Assembly (NCBI GenBank): GCA_905215945.1
Contig: CAJMRZ010000115.1
Coordinates: 1-5,571 of the forward strand
From: an uncultured bacterium
GTDB lineage: Bacteria > Actinomycetota > Coriobacteriia > Coriobacteriales > Coriobacteriaceae
Reading direction: 5' to 3'
DNA: 5,571 nt
Both the position numbers and the translations under genes were made by a program. A model generated the notes under the pieces. The model saw only the letters and a program-made list of their open reading frames with translations. It did no database searches and was not told the origin of the DNA. Positions 1-5,571 of the stretch are shown here, one piece after another (the first letter of the stretch is position 1; every line of letters begins with the position of its first letter).

Positions 1-1850
1 GCGGCTACAAGGTGGGCATCATCTGCCAGCCCGACTGGACCGACCCCGCCAGCATCACGGTGCTCGGCGAGCCGCGCCTGGGCTTTCTCGTCAGCGCCGG
101 CAACATGGACTCCATGGTCAACCACTATTCGGTGACCAAGCACCGCCGCCACACCGACGCCTATACTCCCGGCGGCGAGGAAGGTCACCGCCCCAACCGA
201 GCCGTCACGGTCTACGGCAACCTCATCCGCCAGACGTTTAAGGACGCCCCCATCATTATCGGTGGCATCGAGGCAAGCCTGCGTCGCCTGGCCCACTACG
301 ACTACTGGCAGGACAAGCTCAAGCGCTCGGTACTGCTCGACTCGGGCGCCGACATCCTCATCTACGGCATGGGCGAGCACGCGATCGTCGAGATCGCCGA
401 CGCGCTCGACGCGGGGTTGCCCGTCGATCAGATCACCTATATCAACGGCACCGTCTACCGCACCAGCTCGCTCGACGAGGTCTACGACTACGACTTGCTG
501 CCCAGCTGGGACGACCTTGCCGCCGACAAGCTCAATTACGCGCGCAGCTTTAACGTACAGCAGCAGAACATGGACCCCATCACCGGGCATCGTCTGGTAG
601 AGCCCTACCCCAACAGCGTCTATGTGGTGCAGAACCCACCGTCGGCCACGCTCACCACCGACGAGATGGACGAGGTGGCCGAACTCCCCTACGCACGCGA
701 TTGGCATCCCGATTACGACGCGGCGGGCGGCGTGCCGGCCTTTGCCGAGATCAAGTTTTCCATTAGCTCCAACCGTGGCTGTTTTGGCGAGTGCTCGTTT
801 TGCGCCCTCACCTTCCACCAGGGGCGCGTGCTGCAGATGCGCAGCCACGACTCGATCATGCGCGAGGCCGAGCTGCTCACGCGCGATCCCGAGTTTAAGG
901 GCTACATCAACGACGTGGGCGGACCGACGGCAAACTTTAGCCGCCCCGCCTGCGACAAGCAACTCAAGAACGGCGTGTGCAAGAACAAGCGCTGCCTGTG
1001 GCCGAGCGTGTGCAAGAACATGGTGGTCGACGAGAGCGGCTACACGCAGCTGCTGCGCGACCTGCGCCAGCTGCCGGGCGTCAAGAAGGTCTTCGTGCGC
1101 AGCGGCATCCGTTTTGACTACACCATGGCCGATGCCTCGGACGAGTTTTTGCGCGAGCTGCTGGAACACCATGTCTCGGGCCAGCTGCGCGTAGCGCCCG
1201 AGCACGTGAGCGACGCGGTACTGTCCGTGATGGGCAAGCCGAGCCGCGCCGTCTACGACGCGTTCTGTCGTAAATTCGAACGCCTGAACCGCGAATACGG
1301 ACTCAAGCAGTATGTGGTGCCATACCTGATCTCGAGCCACCCCGGCTCGACCATGAAGGAAGCCGTGGACCTTGCCGAGGCCGTACGCGACATGGGCTAC
1401 ATGCCCGAACAGGTGCAGGACTTCTACCCCACCCCGTCCACCATGTCAACGTGCATGTACTACACCGGCGTGGATCCGCGCACCATGCAGCCGATCTACG
1501 TGGCGCGCGACCCGCACGAGAAGGCCATGCAGCGTGCGCTCATCCAGTATCGCAAGCCCGAGAACTACAAGCTCGTGCGCGAGGCGCTGGAAAAAGCCGG
1601 GCGTCGTGACCTGATCGGCTACACCAAGCACTGTCTAATCCGCCCCGTACCGCCACGACCGGGCGAGACATCGGCCAGCGGCGGACACGGCACTGGCAAG
1701 AAGGGTGGCAAACCGCATGGCGGCGGCGCTGGCAAGGGACCCAAAGGCAGCAAGGGGCACGGCGGCATGTCGCGCGCACAGAACACTGCCGGTCGCAATC
1801 GCGCGGCCCAGGGACGGCAGGGCGCCAACGGAGGCGGGCGTCGCAACTAG
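1..1850 (+). CDS. ygiQ: YgiQ family radical SAM protein (5' end outside window)
   Basis: This is a member of the UPF0313/YgiQ family of radical SAM proteins, cytosolic enzymes that should bind a 4Fe-4S cluster and S-adenosylmethionine; their reaction is not established. The reading frame is open from the first whole codon at position 3 and begins with GYKVGIICQPDW, an internal stretch of the family, so the real start lies upstream and the GTG at 12 is not it. The cluster motif C-x3-C-x2-C is visible in SSNRGCFGECSFC, with cysteine codons at 780, 792 and 801. A second cysteine group typical of the family follows at about 950-1016 (C-x8-C-x4-C-x5-C). The tail from about 1680 is low-complexity Gly/Lys/His/Arg, probably disordered and perhaps nucleic-acid binding. 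About 615 residues are visible; E. coli YgiQ has roughly 740. The gene ends at TAG 1848-1850, interlocked with the stop of the convergent gene. Family assignment is very secure; function is not. Confidence 0.95.
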   Translation, partial: GYKVGIICQPDWTDPASITVLGEPRLGFLVSAGNMDSMVNHYSVTKHRRHTDAYTPGGEEGHRPNRAVTVYGNLIRQTFKDAPIIIGGIEASLRRLAHYDYWQDKLKRSVLLDSGADILIYGMGEHAIVEIADALDAGLPVDQITYINGTVYRTSSLDEVYDYDLLPSWDDLAADKLNYARSFNVQQQNMDPITGHRLVEPYPNSVYVVQNPPSATLTTDEMDEVAELPYARDWHPDYDAAGGVPAFAEIKFSISSNRGCFGECSFCALTFHQGRVLQMRSHDSIMREAELLTRDPEFKGYINDVGGPTANFSRPACDKQLKNGVCKNKRCLWPSVCKNMVVDESGYTQLLRDLRQLPGVKKVFVRSGIRFDYTMADASDEFLRELLEHHVSGQLRVAPEHVSDAVLSVMGKPSRAVYDAFCRKFERLNREYGLKQYVVPYLISSHPGSTMKEAVDLAEAVRDMGYMPEQVQDFYPTPSTMSTCMYYTGVDPRTMQPIYVARDPHEKAMQRALIQYRKPENYKLVREALEKAGRRDLIGYTKHCLIRPVPPRPGETSASGGHGTGKKGGKPHGGGAGKGPKGSKGHGGMSRAQNTAGRNRAAQGRQGANGGGRRN

Positions 1851-2758
1851 GGCAGCGGTGCGCTCGCTGCGTCCATCCCACACGCGTGGCGCAGCGAGCG
1901 CATTGCCTCAACGAGGATGACGCCGGCGATAGCGACCGTAATTGCCACATCGAGCGGCGTGTTCACAAACCAGAGCAACGTCATGAGATACGACCCGGCA
2001 TTAAAGGCAAAGTGCAGCAGGATCGTGTAGCGGAGCTTTCCGGTCGTCACGAGCACCCAACCAAAGATGAAGCCAGCGGCACCCGCGTAGCAACCCTGCA
2101 CCCAATTCATGTGCATAAAACCGAAGATTGCCGCCTGCAGCACAATCGCCGCGGCGATACCCCACGTGCTTGGGGCCGCCCAGGGCACCATGGCACCGTC
2201 CTGCGCGCTCGCACGACGCCGGCGCTTCCAAAGTGGGCGGCACTGCGGATTAAACGCTCGGAGCGAAAACTCAAAAATAATGCCGCGCACCAGCAGCTCC
2301 TCACAAAATGGGGCGCCGAGCACCGTAGTCAGGACGGCGAGATAGCTGGTGTCGCCCATACCTGTTTCCTCAACAAGCTCGCTGTAGTCGGCCGCGGCAT
2401 CGGGCAACAGCGACAGCACGGCGTCGGTCACGTAGCCAACGACCACCTGCAGGGCCAGGCCAATCACGATAACGCAGGCGATGCGTTTCCATGCCCCACG
2501 CGCTCCCCCGCCGAGCGGATGCGCGCTTTGCCGGCGTGCCATAAACGAACGCGGCCACAGATAACGCCACCACAGCAGCGCCATCAAAAACGACGCCGTC
2601 TGCGCGACGGCCTGAAGCAATTGGATGTCGAGATCATCGATCGAAAAACCCATGAACACCGATGCGACGCCAAGGGCGGAGAACAAAACGACGCTCAGGG
2701 CAATATCGGCAGCGACGACACCAAAACAGGCAAGCGCCCAAATCATCGCATTGAGCAT
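1847..2758 (-). CDS. CPBP family intramembrane metalloprotease (CAAX/Abi type)
   Basis: This 303-residue multi-pass membrane protein belongs to the CPBP (CAAX protease and bacteriocin-processing, formerly Abi) family, glutamate-type intramembrane proteases. The three family motifs are present: EELLVR (E153, E154, R158), FGFMH (F212, H216) and HFAFN (H249, N253). Hydrophobic segments lie at about 5-35, 48-66, 92-118, 138-152, 199-217, 224-240, 243-263 and 269-285. A basic loop (PLWKRRRRASAQ, about 175-186) sits between motifs 1 and 2 and is probably cytoplasmic. The ATG at 2758 is chosen because AGGAGG lies 5 bases before it; an in-frame ATG at 2818 has no such site and falls in a repeat. The gene is co-oriented with the antitoxin upstream, 83 bases away, and converges on ygiQ with interlocked stops. 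Substrate is unknown; members act in prenyl-protein or peptide processing and in bacteriocin self-immunity. The active-site set looks intact, so the protein is probably active. Confidence 0.92.
   Translation of the reverse strand: MLNAMIWALACFGVVAADIALSVVLFSALGVASVFMGFSIDDLDIQLLQAVAQTASFLMALLWWRYLWPRSFMARRQSAHPLGGGARGAWKRIACVIVIGLALQVVVGYVTDAVLSLLPDAAADYSELVEETGMGDTSYLAVLTTVLGAPFCEELLVRGIIFEFSLRAFNPQCRPLWKRRRRASAQDGAMVPWAAPSTWGIAAAIVLQAAIFGFMHMNWVQGCYAGAAGFIFGWVLVTTGKLRYTILLHFAFNAGSYLMTLLWFVNTPLDVAITVAIAGVILVEAMRSLRHACGMDAASAPLP
1859..1902. terminator. Possible bidirectional terminator hairpin at the convergent junction
   Basis: TGCGCTCGCTGCG (1859-1871) is the exact reverse complement of CGCAGCGAGCGCA (1890-1902), giving a 13-bp GC-rich stem around an 18-base loop that itself holds the palindrome CACGCGTG (1881-1888). 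It begins 8 bases after the ygiQ stop and lies within the last codons of the protease gene (about residues 286-299). There is no T run on either strand, so it is not a classic intrinsic terminator. Its position between convergent genes with no other spacer makes a role in ending or stabilising both transcripts plausible. Confidence 0.45.
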
Positions 2759-2763
2759 GCCAA

Positions 2764-2769
2764 CCTCCT
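2764..2769 (-). promoter_or_regulatory. Ribosome binding site of the CPBP protease
   Basis: The minus strand reads AGGAGG, a perfect Shine-Dalgarno core, 5 bases before the ATG at 2758-2756. This fixes the start of the protease and rules out the 20-residue extension to 2818. Confidence 0.9.
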
Positions 2770-2810
2770 CAAAACCGTTCCCTAGTTCTACCACAACTCG
2801 GCAGAGAGCT

Positions 2811-2852
2811 GACCCCATGGGGACGGAGGAAAACGGATCACTTATTGATGAG
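2811..2852. repeat. Short direct repeat, copy 1 (with palindromic CCCCATGGGG core)
   Basis: The first 25 bases (2811-2835) are identical to 3208-3232, and the following 17 remain clearly related (shared ATCA, TT, TG and TGAG). The repeat holds a perfect 10-base palindrome CCCCATGGGG at 2813-2822, followed by ACGGAGGAAAACG. This copy overlaps the last two codons, part of a third, and the stop of the antitoxin gene, and lies between it and the protease's ribosome binding site. Both copies have the same orientation and sit at the 3' end of a minus-strand gene. It could be a dispersed intergenic repeat, a mobile-element relic or a 3'-UTR signal; the window cannot decide. Confidence 0.85.
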
Positions 2853-3042
2853 AATCGGGCGCAGTGCCAAAGGCCCCGTTAGGCGAGATGTCGAACGGGA
2901 AGGTGCCGCAGCGATTGAACGCGGCGATAAACATGCGGATGGCGTTGGACGGCGTGGTGCCCACGAGCTGAGTTGCCGCCGCGAAGGCTGCCTTCTCCTC
3001 GGGCAAGACCTTCGCGACTACGGGGGTCATGTGTTCTGCCAT
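2842..3042 (-). CDS. Orphan RelB/DinJ-type antitoxin-like protein, short
   Basis: This 66-residue protein resembles the RelB/DinJ antitoxin family, ribbon-helix-helix proteins that dimerise, bind their own promoter and neutralise a RelE/YafQ-type RNase toxin. Visible features are a short beta strand (MTPVVAKVL, 5-13), helix A (about 14-27), the TTPSNAIRMFIAAF turn and helix B (29-42), and the FPFDI motif (48-52) that closes the DNA-binding fold in DinJ. E. coli DinJ has 86 residues, so about 20 residues of the toxin-binding tail are missing here, and the end is an unstructured GAFGTAPDSHQ. The start at 3042 is supported by AAGGAA 5 bases upstream; a TTG start at 3117 would add 25 residues but has no good ribosome site. 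No toxin gene is seen on either side. The stop codon lies inside a repeat copy. It may be a solitary transcriptional regulator or a decayed half of a toxin-antitoxin pair. Confidence 0.75.
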   Translation of the reverse strand: MAEHMTPVVAKVLPEEKAAFAAATQLVGTTPSNAIRMFIAAFNRCGTFPFDISPNGAFGTAPDSHQ

Positions 3043-3047
3043 GGCGC

Positions 3048-3053
3048 TTCCTT
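3048..3053 (-). promoter_or_regulatory. Ribosome binding site of the antitoxin-like gene
   Basis: The minus strand reads AAAAAGGAA ending at 3048, with 5 bases to the ATG at 3042-3040. It selects this start over the in-frame TTG at 3117 and the second ATG at 3030. Confidence 0.8.
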
Positions 3054-3077
3054 TTTGAAACGACGGTAGTGCGGATA

Positions 3078-3134
3078 GATGCGGGCCACGCGGCTGGGCG
3101 ACGGGCTGTGAAGGCAACCCGATTGGCCCGCATC
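3078..3134 (-). promoter_or_regulatory. Perfect 11-bp inverted repeat in the antitoxin leader
   Basis: GATGCGGGCCA at 3078-3088 is the exact reverse complement of TGGCCCGCATC at 3124-3134, with a 35-base loop that contains a smaller CGGG/CCCG pairing (3102-3105 and 3118-3121). In RNA from the minus strand this stem would stand about 25 bases before the ribosome site of the antitoxin-like gene. No T run follows it, so a simple terminator is unlikely. A structured leader or a protein-binding site is more plausible. The pairing is seen directly; the role is inferred. Confidence 0.6.
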
Positions 3135-3146
3135 CGGAGTTTGTTT

Positions 3147-3191
3147 CTGCGGCGTTGGTATTACTTGGTATTTCTAAGTATTACCCCGCAG
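3147..3191 (-). promoter_or_regulatory. Operator-like region: 10-bp tandem repeats within an imperfect dyad
   Basis: Three 10-base units in direct tandem occupy 3155-3184: TTGGTATTAC, TTGGTATTTC and TAAGTATTAC. The same stretch is an imperfect dyad: GGTATTACTT (3157-3166) pairs with AAGTATTACC (3176-3185) at 9 of 10 positions, and CTGCGG (3147-3152) pairs with CCGCAG (3186-3191) after a 4-base bulge. Repeats one helical turn apart, in an AT-rich patch of a GC-rich window, suggest cooperative binding of a small dimeric repressor. The antitoxin-like protein encoded 105 bases downstream is the obvious candidate. Weak -10-like hexamers occur on the minus strand (TATTCT, TAATAC) but no convincing -35, so the promoter position is uncertain. 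Confidence 0.5.
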
Positions 3192-3207
3192 TTAGAATAC
3201 CACACTC

Positions 3208-3250
3208 GACCCCATGGGGACGGAGGAAAACGAATCATTTTGTTGCTGAG
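3208..3250. repeat. Short direct repeat, copy 2
   Basis: Bases 3208-3232 match copy 1 at 2811-2835 without a mismatch, including the CCCCATGGGG palindrome at 3210-3219. The next 18 bases diverge moderately, with one inserted base. The copy ends 7 bases beyond the stop codon of the permease-ATPase gene. The two copies are 397 bases apart, same orientation, and enclose the antitoxin-like gene and its leader. Confidence 0.85.
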
Positions 3251-3257
3251 TTAGTAT

Positions 3258-4634
3258 TTAGAGCGTGATGATGTCCGAGATATCGAGGGCTCGAGCATCG
3301 GCGACATTGTGCGTGGCAAGCAACAGCATGCGACCGTCGAGCAAGTCGAGCACAGCCTCGGCCGTCGCATCGCGCGCAGAGGCATCCAGGCCGGTAAAGG
3401 GCTCATCCAGAATGACAGCACAGCCGCCACACAGCAGGGCGCGGGCAATCTCGACACGGCGGCGCTGCCCGCCCGAAAGCTCGGCCGCGCGAGCATGCAC
3501 ATCGACCCCCGGCACCAGCAGGCGCAACAGGGCCGCAGCACTCGAGGCGTCCACGCGTGCATCGGCGCACACCAGCACGTTATCCAGCGCCGAGGCGGAC
3601 TCGGCCAAGCGTGCATCCTGAAACACCATCGAGCACGGCGAGCACTCCCCCGCTGCCAACGAAAGCAGCGTCGACTTGCCCATGCCCGAAGCACCCATCA
3701 CACAGATACGCCCACCCGCAGGCACGTTGAGCACTAGACCATCCAGCGCCGGCGCCCAGGGCGCACGATCGCCCACGGCAAGCGCAAGCTCCGCTGCGGC
3801 GCCATCGCTCGCAGCCCCCGCACGCCCGCGCAGTCCATGCCCATGCGCCCGCACGGCCGCGCGCCACGCCACGGGCCCCGAAGCCCACAGCAACCACACC
3901 AGCACGCGCTCGCATGCCCACGAGGCGGCAACGACTAGCACGGTCCACGCCAGCAGGTCAGCCGTCTCGATGAGCAACTTCGCCTGATAGATGCGCTCGC
4001 CCACGGTGCCCACCGCCATGCCGATGAGCTCCGCTGCCACGCCGGCCTTCCAGCTCATGCCGATCACGGCACGGGCACACGAAAGCGCAAACGGCAGGAC
4101 TTCACGCCAGGTATGGGCGCAAAACAGGCGCCAGCCGCGCACGCCATGCAGACGGAACATCTGCTCCAGCGGTTTATTCACCTGTGCCAAGCCCTCGGCC
4201 AGCGAAAAATACACGCCCGGCAGCGCCATCAAAAAGACCGCGGCGATGCTCACGCGCGCCGATCCCAGCCAAATGAGCAGCAGGACCACCACGCAGGCAA
4301 CCGGCGTCGCCTTGACAAACGACAGCGTCGGCGCCACCAGGCGGGCAAACGCCCGCGAACGTGACGAAATGCCGGCAAGCACGCCACCACACACCGCGGC
4401 AAGCGCCAGCCCGCCCAATATCCGCGCGCCCGAGCCCGCCAAAATCGCCCAGGTACCGCCATCGCACACCAGGCGCAGCAACGCCATCGCAACAGTGCCT
4501 GGCCCCGGCAAAATCAACGGCTGCGCCACCAGTGCTGCTGCAAAGACCCACACGGCAAGCCAAAAGGCGGCGACGGCACCTGCTGCCGCCACCGCCTTCA
4601 TACGCTCTGTCATTTGTCGAGCAAACGCACGCAC
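3258..4634 (-). CDS. ABC importer permease fused to its ATPase (SsuC/TauC + SsuB/TauB type)
   Basis: This 458-residue protein joins a membrane permease and an ATP-binding cassette, normally separate polypeptides in this importer class. Residues 1-255 are a BPD_transp_1 permease with about six hydrophobic segments (15-38, 68-90, 110-123, 126-145, 185-205, 228-250) and an EAA-like cytoplasmic loop at about 157-181 (LEQMFRLHGVRGWRL onward). A polar, Ala/Gly/Arg-rich linker at about 255-283 leads into the ATPase: Walker A GASGMGKST (314-322), Q-loop MVFQ (Q339), signature LSGGQ (386-390), Walker B AVILDE (406-411, catalytic E411) and switch His H442. All catalytic residues are present. Only 19 residues separate the Walker A lysine from the Q-loop glutamine, about half the usual number, so that region is trimmed. 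The GTG start is supported by GGAG 6 bases upstream. It lies 3 bases after the binding-protein gene, which implies translational coupling. Substrate is unknown; nitrate, sulfonate, taurine or thiamine-precursor relatives are the comparison group. Confidence 0.92.
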   Translation of the reverse strand: MRAFARQMTERMKAVAAAGAVAAFWLAVWVFAAALVAQPLILPGPGTVAMALLRLVCDGGTWAILAGSGARILGGLALAAVCGGVLAGISSRSRAFARLVAPTLSFVKATPVACVVVLLLIWLGSARVSIAAVFLMALPGVYFSLAEGLAQVNKPLEQMFRLHGVRGWRLFCAHTWREVLPFALSCARAVIGMSWKAGVAAELIGMAVGTVGERIYQAKLLIETADLLAWTVLVVAASWACERVLVWLLWASGPVAWRAAVRAHGHGLRGRAGAASDGAAAELALAVGDRAPWAPALDGLVLNVPAGGRICVMGASGMGKSTLLSLAAGECSPCSMVFQDARLAESASALDNVLVCADARVDASSAAALLRLLVPGVDVHARAAELSGGQRRRVEIARALLCGGCAVILDEPFTGLDASARDATAEAVLDLLDGRMLLLATHNVADARALDISDIITL

Positions 4635-4637
4635 GGG

Positions 4638-5571
4638 CTACTCCATGTAGTAGAAATCGTCAGCCGGAAGTTTGCCACCCACGGCGCTCGCGTCCGCGTC
4701 GGCCAGCACCTGCAGATACCCACTAAGTGCCGCCTTCATATCCTTGCCCGTCTGGCACACAAGCATGCACCCGGGAATCGCCTTCTCGGCAATCTTGGCG
4801 TTGTCCACGATGCCGGCATCGACCACGGCCTGCGCCCAGTCTGCCGGCGCCGCATTGACGGCCTTAACGCTCGCCGCATGGCAGTTCAAGAACTCCGCCA
4901 CGGCCTCGGGATGTTCCTCGGCAAACGCGCGGCGCACCACGGTCACACCCGTCAGCAGGCGCGAACCCGTGTCACCTGCCAGCTCGTCCCACACATCGGT
5001 CAGACTTACCGGAGCCGACAGCTTGCCTTCGCTCTTGGCGATGGCAGCGGTCTTGAACGGCTCCGGCAGCACGCCCACAGCGGACGGGTCGGCAAGCAGG
5101 GCCGACAGCACCTCGGTGGGCTCGCTCTTAAACTCGAGCGTCACCTGGCCGGTCAGGCCCGCGCGCTCCAGTAGGTAGTTCATGACGTACTCCGGCGTGG
5201 TGCCCTTGCCCGTCATATAGACGGTATGGCCCGCCAGGTCGCCAAACGAGGCCACACTCGCGTCGCCCGTCACAACGTTCAGCACGCCCAGCGTGTTGAT
5301 GTCGATGACCTGCACCGCGCCCTCGGTCTTGTTGTAGAGCACGCTCGCCACGTTGGCGGGCACCAGGGCAATGTCGATATCGCCCTGAATGACCTTGGGC
5401 ACAATCTCGTCGGCGGCAGTGTTGATCGCAAAGTCGAACTCGTTGTCCGTCTCACCATCGGCCGCCCGGTCCATAAACTGCACCAGACCCATCGACGTCG
5501 GACCCTTGAGCGAGGCGACGTGCACCTCGACCGGCTCTGCGGCAGCACCGGCGCCGTCCGTGGCAACCGAG
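4638..5571 (-). CDS. ABC transporter substrate-binding protein (NMT1/SsuA-like), N-terminus outside window
   Basis: This is the extracytoplasmic binding protein of the importer encoded just downstream. About 310 residues are visible, and the frame runs off the window at 5571, so the signal peptide or lipoprotein signal and the true start are missing. The GTG at 5525 is internal: the frame continues upstream through an Ala/Gly-rich stretch (SVATDGAGAAAEPVEV) like the flexible linker after a lipobox. Typical type II binding-protein features follow: first-strand KGPTSMGLVQFMD, then DEIVPKVIQGDIDIALVPAN, NTLGVLNVVTGD, and TPEYVMNYLLERAGL, which marks the NMT1/SsuA/TauA superfamily. A mid-protein VGVLPEPF segment is also usual. 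The stop TAG at 4640-4638 is 3 bases before the GTG of the permease-ATPase, whose ribosome site lies inside this gene's end. The ligand cannot be read from the sequence. Confidence 0.9.
   Translation of the reverse strand, partial: SVATDGAGAAAEPVEVHVASLKGPTSMGLVQFMDRAADGETDNEFDFAINTAADEIVPKVIQGDIDIALVPANVASVLYNKTEGAVQVIDINTLGVLNVVTGDASVASFGDLAGHTVYMTGKGTTPEYVMNYLLERAGLTGQVTLEFKSEPTEVLSALLADPSAVGVLPEPFKTAAIAKSEGKLSAPVSLTDVWDELAGDTGSRLLTGVTVVRRAFAEEHPEAVAEFLNCHAASVKAVNAAPADWAQAVVDAGIVDNAKIAEKAIPGCMLVCQTGKDMKAALSGYLQVLADADASAVGGKLPADDFYYME
4641..4644 (-). promoter_or_regulatory. Ribosome binding site of the permease-ATPase fusion
   Basis: The minus strand reads GGAG 6 bases before the GTG at 4634-4632. 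The site lies inside the last codons of the binding-protein gene, which supports the GTG start over the in-frame ATG at 4613 and points to coupled translation. Confidence 0.7.

Noticed and set aside
12..14. GTG at 12 as the start of the radical SAM gene
   Set aside because: The frame is open before it and encodes GYK, continuing the family's internal sequence, so the gene is simply cut by the window.
1886..2785. A 299-codon open frame on the plus strand opposite the protease gene
   Set aside because: It is an antisense shadow in GC-rich DNA: the opposite strand has all CPBP motifs, membrane segments and a perfect ribosome site, while this frame has polar, low-complexity composition and no recognisable domain.
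2759..2818. A 20-residue N-terminal extension of the protease to the ATG at 2818
   Set aside because: That ATG lies in the repeat palindrome with no ribosome site, whereas AGGAGG sits 5 bases before the ATG at 2758.
2817..2882. A 21-codon plus-strand frame starting MGTEEN from the repeat palindrome; copy 2 gives MGTEEN in an 11-codon frame
   Set aside because: The shared start is just the repeat sequence. The GGAGG lies after, not before, the ATG, and the downstream codons differ between copies.
3043..3117. A 25-residue extension of the antitoxin to a TTG at 3117
   Set aside because: It lacks a ribosome site, would translate through the 11-bp inverted repeat, and adds residues unlike the family's start.
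2811..3250. A CRISPR array or insertion sequence
   Set aside because: Only two repeat copies, 397 bases apart, with a gene between them; no spacers of equal length, no transposase, and no terminal inverted repeats.

Overview
The window is GC-rich, with a GTG start codon and strong Shine-Dalgarno sites. The gene set is a YgiQ-type radical SAM protein, a CPBP membrane protease, a RelB/DinJ-type antitoxin, and an SBP-dependent transporter. This would fit a high-GC gut bacterium of the Coriobacteriia (Collinsella-like). That placement is inferred from composition and gene style; no marker gene here proves it.

Layout: positions 1-1850 (+) hold the 3' part of a ygiQ-family radical SAM gene whose true start lies before the window. 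It converges on a CPBP-family protease gene (1847-2758, -), and the two stop codons interlock in a single CTAG. A 13-bp inverted repeat inside the last codons of the protease gene may stop transcription at this junction. Upstream on the minus strand is a 66-residue orphan antitoxin-like gene (2842-3042). It is followed by a 215-base non-coding leader rich in dyads and helically phased repeats. A near-identical short repeat of about 42 bases occurs twice in the same orientation (2811-2852 and 3208-3250) and brackets the antitoxin and its leader. The rest of the window (3258-5571, -) is an ABC importer operon. An NMT1/SsuA-like substrate-binding protein, cut by the window end, is followed after 3 bases by one polypeptide that joins the permease to its ATPase.

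How the parts work together: the binding protein and the permease-ATPase fusion form a compact two-gene importer for an unknown small organic substrate. The antitoxin gene lies between the importer and the protease, with no toxin visible beside it. The most unusual stretch is 2811-3250: a small cassette flanked by direct repeats, holding a shortened antitoxin whose stop codon lies inside one repeat copy and whose leader carries two separate dyads. The housekeeping genes on either side look ordinary, apart from the transporter fusion and its trimmed ATPase domain.
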